A program made the position numbers and the translations under genes. Positions 24,101-37,316 of a stretch of DNA of 64,000 nucleotides are shown piece by piece (the stretch's first letter is position 1; each line of letters opens with the position of its first letter). The notes under the pieces were generated by a model, which worked only from the letters and a program-made list of their open reading frames with translations, did not search any database and had not been told where the DNA came from. The stretch is from Lactifluus volemus. Lineage: Eukaryota > Basidiomycota > Agaricomycetes > Russulales > Russulaceae. The DNA lies in NCBI GenBank assembly GCA_022376515.1, contig WTXI01000141.1, positions 31,954 through 95,953 of the forward strand, read 5' to 3'.

Positions 24101-26755
24101 TCGGTTGGCACATTCCTGTCTTGGTTTAATGCTGGATAGCCTCAAGTTCAACATTTGTAAACTCGAGTCGTCATATCTCGCGAACAAGGATGTCCCAGAC
24201 TTGGAATCTCGAATTTCCGAGCACATTCCGTCTGCTCTATTCTATTCCTGCATTTTTTGGGACGACCATTTAGAACACCTTGCTTTCGAACGAGATCTCT
24301 TCATGAAGTTGCGATCCCTGTTCGAGACAAAGTTTCTGTTCTGGTTAGAAGTGCTTAGCATGAAGAACAGTGTGGGCCTTGCATCGCCAGCAATGGCATC
24401 TCTGAAAATGTGGTTGCAGCGGAAGGTGGGTACATCCTATAATTATAAATGGCATGTAGTGACTATTTCGTAAAATCACAACAGCTCCAAAAGGACGTGG
24501 AGAATCTCCTGGCATTGGTGAACGACGCGTTCGCGTTTGTTCGGTATTTCGGGATGGCAATAGCAAGAAGCGCCCCGCATATATATATATCTGCTCTGCC
24601 TTTCGCACCATCCTCTTCCCGCATTACCGAGCATTACCTTCACTTATTCCCCCACACATTATCTTTGGATCGCGGGCAATTGTCTCATTGGCCGGTGTTG
24701 GAAATGGTGATTCAAGCACATGACGAGCCGATCTATTCCGTTGCATTCTCGCCAAATGGGCAGCGGATAGCGTCAGGCTCGGAAGACCACACGATTCGGG
24801 TGTGGGATGCCACGACGGGGGATCTTGTAGCGGGCCCGTTTGCTAAGCACACCGATACGGTCCTTTCTGTTGAATTCTCGCCGGACGGACAGCGGATTGT
24901 CTCGGCCTCGAGAGATCACACGATTCGTGTGTGGGATGCCGCAACAGGAGATGTCGTTGCGGGACCGTTCATTGGACATAGTAATGGGGTCAGATCTGTT
25001 GCGTTCTCGCCAGACGGGCAGCGCATCGCGTCTGCCTCGTACGATCACACGATCCGCATATGGAATGCAACAACAGGAGAGGTCGTTGTAGGCCCGTTTA
25101 CTGGACACACGGCTCCGGTCAAGTCTGTTGTATTCTCCCCGGACGGGAAGCGCATTGCCTCGGCATCCTATGATCGCACGATTCGCCTGTGGGATTCTGC
25201 AGTAGGAGAGATCGTAGCAGGCCCATTTACTGGACACACTAAACGAGTCAAATCTGTTGCCTTTTCACCGAACGGGGAGCACATTGCCTCGGCCTCGGGA
25301 GATCACACCATTCGTGTTTGGAATTCCACAACAGGAGAGATCATGACGGGCCCGTTTAATGGACACACCTCTACAGTCTGTTCTGTTGCATTCTCACCTG
25401 ATGGGCGGCATATCGCCTCCGCCTCGAGCGATCGCACAATTCGTGTGTGGGATGCTGCGACAGGAGATATCATTGCGGGCCCGTTTACTGGTCACGCCCA
25501 TTCAGTCGTTTCTATTGCGCTCTCACCCGACGGACAGCGCATCGCCTCGGCCTCGTTCGATCGCACGATTCGTGTGTGGGACTCCACAACAAGAGAGGCC
25601 GTAGCAGGTCCATTTACTGGACACACCCACTCGGTCTTTTCTATTGCGGTCTCGCCGGACGGGCAGCATATTGCCTCGGCCTCAGCAGATCACACGATTT
25701 GTATTTGGGATGTCACAACTGGAGAGGTCACAGCGGGCCCGTTTACTGGACACACCGGTTGGGTTATTTGTGTTTCGTTCTCACCAGACGGGCAGCGAAT
25801 CGCTTCGGGATCGAATGATCACACGATCCGTGTGTGGGATGCAGCAACGGGAGAGGTCGTAGTGGGCCCATTTACAGGACACAATGATGAGATAAGGTCG
25901 GTTGAATTCTCACCGAATGGGCAGCGCATCGCTTCGAGCTCGCACGATCGCACGATTCGTGTGTGGGATGCTGCAACAGGAAATATCGTAGCGGGCCCAC
26001 ACACCGATGGAGTCTACTTTGCTGTATTCTCACCAGACGGGCGACGCATCGCCTCGGCCTCGGACGATCACACAATTCGTGTGTGGGATGCAGAGACAGG
26101 AGAGCTTGTAGTAGGGCCGTTTATTGGGCATAGCGACCGGGTCAAATTTGTTAGATTCTCGCCGAACGGGGAGCGCATTGCTTCAGCCTCAAAAGACTGC
26201 ACGATTCGCGTGTGGGATGCCGCAACAGGAGCACTTGTGGCCGGCCCATTTACTGGACATACGAGTGGGATCAACTCTGTTGCATTCTCACCAGATGGGC
26301 AGTACATTGCCTCGGGCTCTGAAGATCGTACGATTCGCGTGTGGGATGCAACAACAGGAGATATCGTGGCGGGCCCATTTACTGGACACTCCGATCCAGT
26401 CGAATCTGTTGCATTCTTGCCGGGTGGACAACGGATCGCCTCGTCCTCAACAGATTGCACGATTCGCATGTGGCATGTCGGAACACTGTGCACCGCCTCG
26501 GCCTCGCGAAGTCGCGCGATTCATCCGGACAAGCGCAGAACGGAAGATATTGACAAGTTCCCGATCAATAATGATGGTTGGGTGTGTGGGGAGAATGGAG
26601 AGCTTCTTTTATGGATTCCCCAGATTCACCGGCCATATTTCAATAGGTCTAACACTGTCTGGATTGCAGGCAGAAATTATACCCAGCTTGATTTCTCAAA
26701 CTTTGTACATGGATCGAATTGGGCTACGGTACATGTTCCTAGTTCATCTAGCTAG
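21101..26755 (+). CDS. NLR3: C2-helical-NACHT-WD40 protein with frameshifts
   Basis: Exons after the uncertain 5' end: 21360-21513, 21566-21672, 21728-22254, 22316-22520, 22572-22735, 22795-22828, 22886-24425 and 24485-26755. The NACHT exon is 1,540 nt against 1,541 in NLR5: a run of six C has become five at about 23,673-23,677, so GFINNPPDSF becomes GFINNPLIVS and the frame stops at 23,832. The exon at 22572 has 21 extra bases (MSRIQDD-type duplication). The WD40 exon is open, with a three-residue deletion at repeat 11. The first coding exon (from 21,101) can be joined in frame only if 21,101-21,197 is one exon, because the next exon is 42 nt here and 43 nt in the other copies. It is a young pseudogene unless the C-run is a sequencing error. 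Confidence 0.72.
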
Positions 26756-26901
26756 AGTCGGTACACTATGTATGTATGGCATCCCAAAATTCATCGGCAG
26801 AGATAGCACCAGTGAATCTATGATTGTACTTCATCAGAAGACTGTCGAAGTCTTTTGAGTCTTGGGAAGATATTCGTGTTACAGTTCTTCGGGTAGTATC
26901 A

Positions 26902-26911
26902 GTCACGTGAC
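26902..26911. promoter_or_regulatory. GTCACGTGAC palindrome after NLR3
   Basis: Perfect copy at the same relative place as at 16,248 and 48,694, between the convergent gene ends. Role unknown. Confidence 0.4.
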
Positions 26912-27209
26912 ACGAACTAGTTGGGCTGAAGTGGCACAGCCAAACTGGTGGCCACCAGATTGTCCCAGGTGACGGTTTGCACATGCGACATCTACATGAA
27001 CTTCTTGGTGGAGTCAATTTCCCCAATTTTATTCCATCCATGATCCAGGCACACACACCAGTACTTTCTTGACATACATATATGAACAGAGGAGCCGCGA
27101 ATCAAGTACATATCATAATGAGAGCAACGAACAGTTCGTTTAAGGGTGGGGAGAGGGGGGAAAGGAGGGGGGTGTACAGTAGGCGCTGTCTGTCTGTTCG
27201 GTTCGCGAT

Positions 27210-29846
27210 TCATGGTGAGCCATTCAGGGTAGGGTGAAGGAAAGACGAGTGCTGCGTTGGCGACGCCAGCCTCTCAGGGAGGAAGAGCGGTACAGTCGGG
27301 ATCAACTCGAAGATGTGCTGTCCCGTACCACGAGCAGGTCCGCCTGAACCAGGGCGCCCTTGTGGTACGTCTTCTGCGCGCATGACCCCATGCACCCGCG
27401 CCTCTTGTCATGGTGCCTCTTCCCAGCATCCATTGGGGCCCGGCGCAGGGAGTGGTAATGACGCCCCGCGCCCATCCCAAATGGATCGCAAGTCAAGACC
27501 TGGAATAATCTGGCACAGTCGTCCAGTTCAACATGTCACACTTCGATGTGAGCGCGAGTCGAAGATGAGGATGTATGGAGGGTGCCATGCGACGTGCTCT
27601 GCGGTACCCTCCCACTCGATCGTACCCTTCGTGCGACTTGGGTCACCATGTCGATTCACATACAACCCGAATTCTGCGAAGAGAGATGAGCATCAAGAGA
27701 GGAAGCGAAAGTACATGAAGAATTATCGTAGCACAGCAGGAACTGGTTCTCGCTAGACCGGAACATACCCATTGGACGACATGACTCGTATCGTTTAGCG
27801 AGCTTCTCGTGACGAGGATCGTCACGTTGTGGAATAGTTACGCTCTTGAAACTGCAGATAACGGATCAGACATGAAACGCGTAAATGAGGTACGAAGAGA
27901 GAACGACTGACTCGGAGAGATCCATGATCTCGAAGCCCTTTGTGCAGAGAATGGCGATCCTCGCTTTCAAGAAGATGAGGTCATACGATTCTGACGGGAG
28001 GAAGAAGTCCTGTCAAGTGGTGTCAACAGTGGGGTTCGTTCCCGGAGGTCGGAGTACGTATACGTACTCGGTAGACTCGGAACCACTCTGAGCGAGGTTG
28101 GCGCCAGCCAAGTCGGGAGCTGAGAGATACCGAAGCTTTTGTTCTCTCGTTGATTGCCAACAACGGGCTCGAGTACGCGGAAGTCACTATCGAGCTAACC
28201 GCCACGTGAGATCGACTGAGGTGACAACTAGGAGAGAACTTTACCCCTTTCTTCTTCATGTAAATGACAAGGGTGTGTCCTCCGAAACTCCCAACGACTA
28301 TTTGGAGATGAAGGTACGAGTGCCTCAATATGGTATGGAAAAAGCGACTGAAAAAAATAATAATCGAATTTAACAAATAAAAATCCGAGGTAGGTAAAAT
28401 AGAAAGGGTCTTTTCCCCTTTCACCTTATCGGTAAGAACGAGGAAAATTCCGAAGTCTTCTAACATCGCACATCGCGTAACCATCTTGAGGTGCAACGCC
28501 CGGCGCATGGCTGCAAGGCGGTTTGAGCTTACAGAACGGCATCACGGCAACTCGAAAAAAAACACCCTCACATCGAGAATCGTGCCGGTAACCGATCCAG
28601 ACACCCTCCGCGCAACCGACCGCGACGAGAGCGTGGCCATCAGCGGTAGCTAGAAACGAGCAAATTTAGCAACCATGGTTTTTGTCCAAGCCGAGGCTTG
28701 CTTACTAAACGGCACGGAGCAGGTGACCTTCCCAGTAAACGCAATCTCTGTATTCCACGACTGATTCCCCGGTGGCGAGAGCATAGACGGGACAACAAAG
28801 GGTGTCCGAGCTGAGCGTCTCGACTTCGAACACCTTGTTCGACTCCTGCACGACCTTGCGCAACTCAATCGCTTCCTGAAGCTTCTCCTTCCAATAGGAT
28901 CGTGCCTGAGTCGACTCGGCGTACACAGTGTACAGCCCTCCGAGTCGGCCAGTGTGCAGTATCGTGCAGGGGTACACGGCGCGGGAGTCGGTCACAGGTT
29001 CCGAGTTGACACCTGGGGTGTTTACTTGTGCTGCATCGCCCTTACCCCCGCCAAATCCACGGAGCAGGCCAATGCCACGCTGTGTGGGGGAGTCGGTAAA
29101 GTTTGCAAGGGTCAGCAAATCCAGCGGAATAGGCTGGATTATAAAGTCAGCTTCAGCCACGCAGATACTCGGCGGTTGACGTGCCAGTGGTACTTTGTAA
29201 TCCCATCCTTCTCTTTCAACTTTCTCATCACCACTGTGCCGCAATCACAATTAGCAACCATAGTGCCACGTCTCTCTCCCCTTCTTTGTTGGACTTACAG
29301 TGATTGTCGAACAACAGAACAAACAGTTCGCTCCATCCACTCCATTCGAAACCCGTATCCGGCTGACGTAGGAGTTTTCCTGTGTAAATAAGCGACCGAT
29401 TCTCGGCCAACAAATCCATATCCTACAACAGACAGTTTCTCACCTGGTTGACGCGAGTTGGGAAGGACAGACTACTCACCACCACCTCGCCGGGCTTGAA
29501 CACCAAATTCGAATTGTACAGCCACAACTCGACTTTCTGATTCGCGGACGTGACGCCCGGTTCCGTTTCCTTGAGCAGCGACTTGATCACTTCGATGAGC
29601 TGAGGAATGCTCTCGTGGTCCTCGTGACCCTCGGTGCTGGCTTCCATTATGCCCTTCAGCAAGAGCTCGTACCGCGTGAGACGTGGGACCGGCCGGTTCA
29701 CAAAGTTGTTCATGTCGAGGCGGTTTACATCCGGATGACGCGTACATTGCTGTAGGCAAAACCCAAAAAAAAAAAGCATGACTCCATACGCACACGGAGG
29801 CCATGAAAGCGAAACACGAACCTCCACAAATTCTTTGAATGCTGAG
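27210..29846 (-). pseudogene. RhoGEF 3' fragment (part of DH2, PH, CNH), second spacer B
   Basis: It has the same extent and breakpoint as the fragment after NLR2: it ends with the RhoGEF stop at 27,210 and loses similarity after GCTGAG at 29,841-29,846. About 60 bp of CNH coding found in the parent near 50,070-50,125 are deleted here (around 28,296), which breaks the domain independently of the 5' truncation. The DH2/PH linker that lost 12 bp in the NLR2 fragment is still full length here, so the two fragments decayed separately after one shared truncation. 26,756-27,209 is the shared 3' flank. Confidence 0.85.
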
Positions 29847-31685
29847 TGCTAAAAGTCCCAGCGACTGCCAGGTAGCAGCATTATGTGACGCGCGATGCTG
29901 ATACTCAGGGGGGTGTCGGGATGGGACCAGTCTGGATCCGGTGAACATGAGAAAATGACCTTGAAGATGGCTTCAGATGCGCTCGATCATGTTCTGAAGC
30001 CAGTGTGGTAGAGTGATAGCATGCACGGATCCTGCGGTTGGTTCGCTTAGTCATTACTCGAACCTCGCCCTTGCCCATCCTCGCTCTCGGTTTTCCGTTT
30101 TCCTCAATGCGATCTCACAGCCACTGAGGCTCAGTACCGTCAACATGGTCATTGGAATCACTTCCTCCAAGATCAGGAGGCACGAGTAGGGAGTGTCCAC
30201 GAAGGCTGGGATCGCCCACCTGGTGCCCACGCCTGTCCCCATCCCCATCTCACCCCCGCCTATGCTCGCCTGCCCTGACTCATTCGTTTGTCCGTGTCTA
30301 CATGTATGTCCACCCCTGCTGTTGACACCCGCCTTTCCCAACTTGTCCATCCCTGCCCGCCTGCTAACACCCGCCTGCCAGCAGTGCCCAGCACCCTCCC
30401 GTGACTCCCATCGATGCTCCGACAGTGACATGAATCAGCCATTGGAGCGTGCAAACTCGTATCACATTCAAGAGTCACCACTAGCAGTCGTATCTCACAT
30501 CAAACACCGCCCGGGCGGCACACAGACACCATCACGAACTCGCAACTGTTCCGACCAATGCTCGCTTACCGAGCTCGAGCCTCACGCCAGTCGCTCCATG
30601 CAAGACATTAGGCACAACGGATGCAACAACTCCACGAGGTCAGCGATGATGGGTCAGGGACGGATGGCGAACGGAAGAAAAGGGGCGAGGATAGCATACG
30701 CGGCGTTTCAAAGGTATCAGTTGGATTGTCGAAAACGAGCTAATCGAATCCGAGCGACGAGGGCAAAACAACGAGTGGATGTTGATCAGAACGAGAAGCC
30801 GGTAATTGTAATCCACCTCCGAATTCTAGTTTAAGGAATGTCAGTGCTGGAAATGGCCCCTGCATCATAGAAGTGTTGGACATTCGAGATCATGTTATCA
30901 CTGAAGAGGACTCTCCATTTCCTTGTCCGTATCTCTGACTCGTTTTAGCATTGGATTCAAGATACAATTCAGGATATCTACGGGGGGTGACGCGTGGGGG
31001 ATCAACAGTTCCTAGCGGCGACACACCAAGTCCTTGTCGCATGGAGTGTGGGCACTCCCTTGGTGAACGAATCCCAGGCCTTAGTTCCTTGTCTTAGTAG
31101 TACCTCAGTTCGAGTTGTATTCACAGTATTATATATTGTAATTAAAAGTTTGCGTGCCGCGTGCGCAAGGGTCTGAGTACAGTAGTAGAAGAGCGAAACG
31201 CATTTGGAAGGAGGGGGTCCTCAATCTCCCCTTAGGCCAGATTGCCTCTAGGCGCAACTTGAAGACTCCGATAATAAATATATGATAGTATTCCGGTACA
31301 GTATCCAACACCTAGAACGCCTGGCTCCTAGAAAGCAACTCGAGTCGTGCCCAAGCGCCTGCGTAGCAAGGGAATCTCGCCATGGTCTTCGCGCCATACC
31401 TCTAGCAACTTTTTGAGGATGAACCATCTAGCGCCTGTCTGTCTTGCGGACGGGGGAGAATGCGCAGAATGTTTGACGGACGAAGTGGGTGGTTTTCGGG
31501 ATTGACCGCCAAATGCCTTGAGATACGCTCACAGACCGATCATAACTGAGTCAATTATGAGATGTGGATACTCTAGACTCTAGAAGAGGTGTGACAGCAC
31601 CAAGCTTAATGCCACGCCACATTGTGTTTGTTCCAATCAGGAAGTTGTCGACACGTTGTTGCCTCAACCTCTCACCTCAACTACG
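29847..31685. other. Spacer B upstream of NLR4
   Basis: This is a close copy of 19,170-21,100, slightly shorter. It has the C-rich tract near 30,210-30,430, an empty LTR site near 30,350, short open frames (30,193-30,834) that I do not recognise, and a promoter-like AT-rich stretch near 31,275. No intact gene is seen. Confidence 0.5.
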
Positions 31686-34600
31686 ATGACTCTTGCACAA
31701 CCAGATTCGTATGACAATTACATTCCATCTCGCTCAATATTAAACATTACTACAGTCAAGGTCTTCCAAACCCCGGAATACGGTACATCGGTCACTTCCA
31801 TTTAATTGTCGTTTTTGCTCACATAATTGCCTTTGACCAGTGCTCAGGTCATCGAAACTCAACGAAACTTTCCCCCCCTCGAGGTGACTGGTACGTATAT
31901 TAGTGATCCCACTGAGATGTGTCCTAAGCCTATTTCCCCTGTCAGTCCTCAGGGCGCACAATCTTCCTCGTCTCAAGACCGTCTTTGGGAAGAAAAGACG
32001 GTTTTACGTCACTATGACCAACGAGGCGAGCACATGGCAGACACGACCTATTCGAAGCGTGGGACAGCGCGTGGAATGGAACCAGGTTCTGGACTCCTTG
32101 TACGAAATCTATATTTTTTTTGAATTTCTTTTTAAAATTGAGTCTCTTGCAGTGCCATACTATCACTCTCCCGTGTGACGACATCTCTTTATGCGAAAAG
32201 GACCATGCGGAATGACATCCTTGTTGGAAGACATGAGATACTCTGTGAACCTCAAGACGGTTCGTCTTGTTGGATTCTTACTCGCATTCCTATGATTCAG
32301 CACGCTGAATGTAGAACTTGATATTCTTTTGAGCCATGATGGCGGTCACTCAACGGAGCCGGTCACACTCTTCTTGAAGATCACAGTCTCACCAAATGCG
32401 AGCCACGCTCTGACTGCTCCGGTCAACACCGTGAACCACACAGCTATCGATTTGGACATCCCGCCGGTCGTTGAAGGAAATGCCGCGCCTCCTACTGTTC
32501 AAGACAACGGTGAATCCATCCAACCAGCGGTAGTCACCGCTCCTCTACTTCCTTTATCCGGGACCAGTGACCTTCCCATTGAGAGCGGTACTTCTGTGCG
32601 ACCAGCATCGGACAGCCAGACGGAGATGCCACGCACCGCTCTCCGTCGTGCTGAGGAGGCTGTGAATACAATGGAATCATGGGGCATTGCTGTTGGGGTT
32701 GTCAAGCAGGTGATGGATGCCGTCGGTCCAATCGCATCAGTATGCCCAAAACTATTTTGCTTCTTCGCCGAGTTAACTTTCGTTCTCCAGCTTCATCCCT
32801 TCGCAAGTCTAGCATGGAGTCTACTCTCAAAGATTCCCGAGGTGCGTCACCTTGCCTTATCGAAGGATGCGGCACGCTCATTCTTTTTTGTCTCGTTTCT
32901 AGACTTTGCTACAGCAGGTTCAACGTGACGACAATGTCCGATCACTATTTGAAGCCATATCCGATGCATTTGCGTTTGCAAAAGATGCCGACGCTTTGAG
33001 GAGGATTAATCCGGAGTCTCTTCAAGCGAAAATGCTTGAGGACATGCTGGAACGGGTCTCGGAAATTAGTAAATTTATTGAATCGTATGCGAAGGATGTG
33101 CGAGTCGGTACGTTGTCCTGAGCGTTTTGGTTAGTCATTATCAACATGGGATTTGCAGGGAAGCGGACTTGGAAAAATCTCCGTGGCCAGGTTGACGGGA
33201 AAGTCACACAGTACCGCACCATCCTCATCCGACTGCGAGATGATTTTCTTGCGCGTGCTGCTGTCACCACAGAAGTTACTGTGCTTCGAATCCAGGATGA
33301 CGTGAGTGATATTGTTCCAGACAGGCAGGAGTTGCTCGACTCAATACTTAAAATACACAGCTTAAGGCGTTGTCAAACCAAGGATCAGAAGCTGGTACGT
33401 AACTCAAATGCCATAGATCGTCCAATTGTCGATCTGAGAAGGGACCAACAGAAACGGGTGCTTTAATCAGAGAACTGCCCTATAAGGGAGGTTGGAAATT
33501 CGGTGATGAAAAGCGCTGTCTTCCTGGAACACGCGAAGATTTCTTGGATCATATCTTCAAGTGGGTCGAGAATCCTGAATCCGAACGTGCGCTCGTGCTC
33601 TTCGGCCAAGCAGGCACTGGAAAGTCCTCAATAGCACATGAAGTCGCATGGCACTTCGAGAAAAAGTGTCTCGGATTTACTTCGCCTTCGTTAGGAAGGA
33701 AGGATCCAAAGACGAGGCATACAACTTTTCACGACACTTGCCTGTGATCTCTCCAACAGTATCCTGCGTTCAAATTCGCCCTCGGGAGGGTCCTTAAGGA
33801 TAATCTATCACTCCGTGGTACCCGAGACCGTCGTACCTTTTTGAACGGCTCATCCTCGAACCGCTCAAGGACCTACAAATCGTGATCCATTCTTATCGTA
33901 ATCGATGGATTGGATGAGAGTGGAGATGCGAGTAGCACCAAAGGATTACACACGTTCCTTGCTGAACATCTTCTCGACCTCCCTTCAAAATTCCGTATTC
34001 TCATCACATCAAGGCCGGACGTTGGCATCGAATCTGCATTCGCCGATGCACTATCTGTCCACACCCTCTACATGGATGATGTCAAACTTGCTGCGAAAAC
34101 GGAGGACGATATTCTCGCGTACTTTCAGGACGCGCTCCGTCCGGACGCCTTCAAGGACTATGGCGTGAAGCTAGCAAAGGCGGCGGAGGGCCTGTTCCAG
34201 TGGGCATCCGTGGCATGCGGATTCATAAACAACCCTCCTTCTAGTTTCGGTTTCAGTGAGAAAGAGGTCGTACAGCGCTTGTTGGACACTCTCGAGGTCG
34301 CGATGGACAAGATCCGTTGGACCAGTTATATGAAGAAGTTCTCGAGGGATATTTCAAGCCGCCTGCAGCACAGACATTATTTCGATCCGTGATGGGACAA
34401 GTTTTTGCTGCGATCGAGCCCCTCACCATCAGTTCCCTGATTGCCCTGCGCCGACATGCACCTAAAGATGATCGCGAGGATCCTGACCCCGAAGATTCTG
34501 ATCGGGTTCTCAAGATGCTCGGTCATCTTGGCTCGGTGCTGACCAATGTCACGTCATCTGATGGAATGCGACCGATCGTTCCCCTCCATACTTCATTCCG

Positions 34601-37316
34601 TGACTTTCTAGCAGATGAGAAGAGTGGGCCATTTCATGTCGACTTTGGCAAGGCGCACCGTCGGTTGGCACATTCCTGTCTTGGTTTAATGCTCGATAGC
34701 CTCAAGTTCAATATTTGTAAACTGGAGTCGTCATATCTCGCGAACAAGGATGTCCCAGACTTGGAGTCTCGAATTTCCGAGCACATTCCGCCCGCTCTAT
34801 CGTATGCCTGCATTTTTTGGGACGACCATCTAGAACACGTTGCTTTCGAACGAGATCTCTTCATGAAGTTGCGATCCCTGTTCGAGACAAAGTTTTTGTT
34901 CTGGCTAGAAGTGCTTAGCATGAAGAACAGTGTGGGCCTTGCATCGCCAGCAATGGCATCTCTGAAGATGTGGTTGCAGCGGAAGGTGGGTATATCCTAT
35001 ACATTATAAATGACATGTAGTGACTGTTGCGTAAAATCACAACAGCCCCAAAATGACGTGGAGAATCTCCTGGCATTGGCCAACGACGCGTTCGCATTTG
35101 TGCGGTATTTCGGGATGTCAATAGCAAGAAGCGCACCGCATATATATATATCTTCTCTGCCTTTCGCACCATCCTCTTCCCGCATTATCAAGCATTACCT
35201 TCACTTATTCCCCCACACATTATCCTTGGATCGCGGGCAATTGTCTCATTGGCCAGCATTGGAAATGGTGATTCAAGCCCATGACGAGCCGATCGATTCC
35301 GTTGCGTTCTCACCAAATGGGCAGCGGATAGCCTCAGGCTCGCGAGACCACACGATTCGGGTGTGGGATGCCACGACGGGGGAGCTTGTAGCGGGCCCGT
35401 TTGCTAAGCACACCGATATGGTCCTTTCTGTTGGATTCTCGCCGGACGGACAGCGCATTGTCTCGGCCTCGAGAGATCTTACGATTCGCGTGTGGGATGC
35501 CGCAACAGGAGATGTTGTAGCGGGCCCGTTCATTGGACATAGTAATACGGTCTTATCTGTTGCGTTCTCGCCAGACGGGCAGCGCATCGCGTCTGCCTCG
35601 TACGATCACACGATCCGGATATGGAATGCTACAACAGGAGAGGTTGTTGTAGGCCCGTTCACTGGACACACAGCTCCGGTCAACTCTGTTGTATTCTCCC
35701 CGGACGGGAAGCGCATTGCCTCGGGATCGGATGATCGCACGATTCGCCTGTGGGATTCTGCAGTAGGAGGGATCGTGGCGGGCCCATTTACTGGACACAC
35801 TAAACCAGTCTCCTCTGTTGCCTTTTCACCGAACGGGGAGCACATTGCCTCGGCCTCGGAAGATCACACCATTCGTGTTTGGAATTCCGCAACAGGAGAG
35901 ATCATGACGGGCCCGTTTAATGGACACACCTCTGCAGTCTGTTCTGTCACATTCTCACCTGATGGGCGGCATATCGCCTCCGCCTCGTACGATCGCACAA
36001 TTCGTGTGTGGGATGCTGCAACAGGAGATATCATTGCGGGCCCGTTTACTGGTCACGCCCATGCAGTCCTTTCTATTGCGCTTTCGCCAGACGGACACCG
36101 CATCGCCTCGGCCTCGTTAGATCGCACGATTCGTGTTTGGGACTCCACAACAAGAAAGGCCGTAGCAGGTCCATTTACTGGACATGCCCACTCGGTCTTT
36201 TTTATTGCGCCCTCGCCGGACGGGCAGCATATCGCCTCGGCCTCAGCAGATCACACGATTTGTATTTGGGATGCCACAACTGGAGAGGTCACAGCGGGCC
36301 CGTTTACTGGACACACCGGTTGGGTTACTGGTGTTTCGTTCTCACCAGACGGGCAGCGAATCGCTTCGGCCTCGCACGACTGCACGATTCGTGTGTGGGA
36401 TACAGCAACGGGAGAGCTCGTAGTGGGCCCGTTTACAGGACACAATGTTGGGATCAAGTCGGTTGAATTCTCACCAAATGGGCAGCGCATCGCTTCGAGC
36501 TCGTCAGATCGCACAATTCGTGTGTGGGATGCTGCAACAGGAAAGGTCGTAGCGGGCCCATTTACCGGACACACCGATGCCGTCTACTTTGCTATATTCT
36601 CACCAGACGGGCGACGCATCGCCTCGGCCTCGCTCGATCACACAAGTCGTGTGTGGGATGCAGAAACAGGAGAGTTTGTAGTAGGGCCGTTTATTGGGCA
36701 TAGAGATGGGGTCTATTCTGTTGCGTTCTCACCGAACGGGGAGTCCATTGCTTCAGCCTCATACGATCGCACGATTCGTGTGTGGGATGCCGCAACAGGA
36801 GCGCTTGTGGCCGGCCCATTTACAGGACATATGAGTGCGGTCTTCGGTGTTGCATTTTCACCAGATGGACAGTACATTGCTTCGGGCTCTGGAGATGGCA
36901 CGGTTCGCGTGTGGGATGTTATCACAGGAGATATCGTGGCTGGTCCATTTACTGGACACATCGATCCAGTCGGTTCTGTTGCATTCTTGCCGGATGGACA
37001 ACGGATCGCCTCGTGCTCAGAAGATTGCACGATTCGCATGTGGAAGGTCGGACCACTATACACCGCCTCGGCCTTGCAAAATCGCACGATTCATGGAAAC
37101 AAGCGCAGAACGGAAGATATCGACAAGTTCTCGGTCAATAATGATGGTTGGGTGTGTGGGGAGAATGGAGAGCTTCTTTTATGGATTCCCCAGATTCACC
37201 AGCCATATTTCAATAGGTCTAACACTGTCTGGATTGCAGGCAGACATTATACCCAGCTGAATCTCTCAAATTTTGTACATGGATCGAATTGGGCTACGGT
37301 ATATGTTCCTAGTTAG
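31686..37316 (+). pseudogene. NLR4: decayed C2-helical-NACHT-WD40 gene
   Basis: Exons 31946-32099, 32153-32259, 32315-32841, 32903-33107, 33159-33301 and 33361-33394 have exactly the NLR5 lengths, and the WD40 exon 35046-37316 is fully open. The NACHT exon 33452-34985 is 1,534 nt against 1,541. Alignment to the other copies gives seven separate one-base deletions: near 33,677, 33,722, 33,760, 33,837, 33,880, 33,890 and 34,284, with no insertions. The first follows Walker A by about 50 bases. Frame returns by chance after six deletions and is lost again at the seventh. The GT that starts the first intron of NLR3 (TATGTC) reads TATGAC here. Its WD40 block is intact and could still donate repeats by recombination. 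Confidence 0.8.

Noticed and set aside
33910..34392. Separate NACHT-fragment gene inside NLR4
   Set aside because: It is the original frame regained after six single-base deletions, not an independent gene.
10467..37316. RIP (repeat-induced point mutation) as the cause of NLR inactivation
   Set aside because: The visible lesions are single-base deletions, mostly in homopolymers. The long WD40 exons of all copies remain free of C-to-T stop codons, which RIP would create in such repeats.
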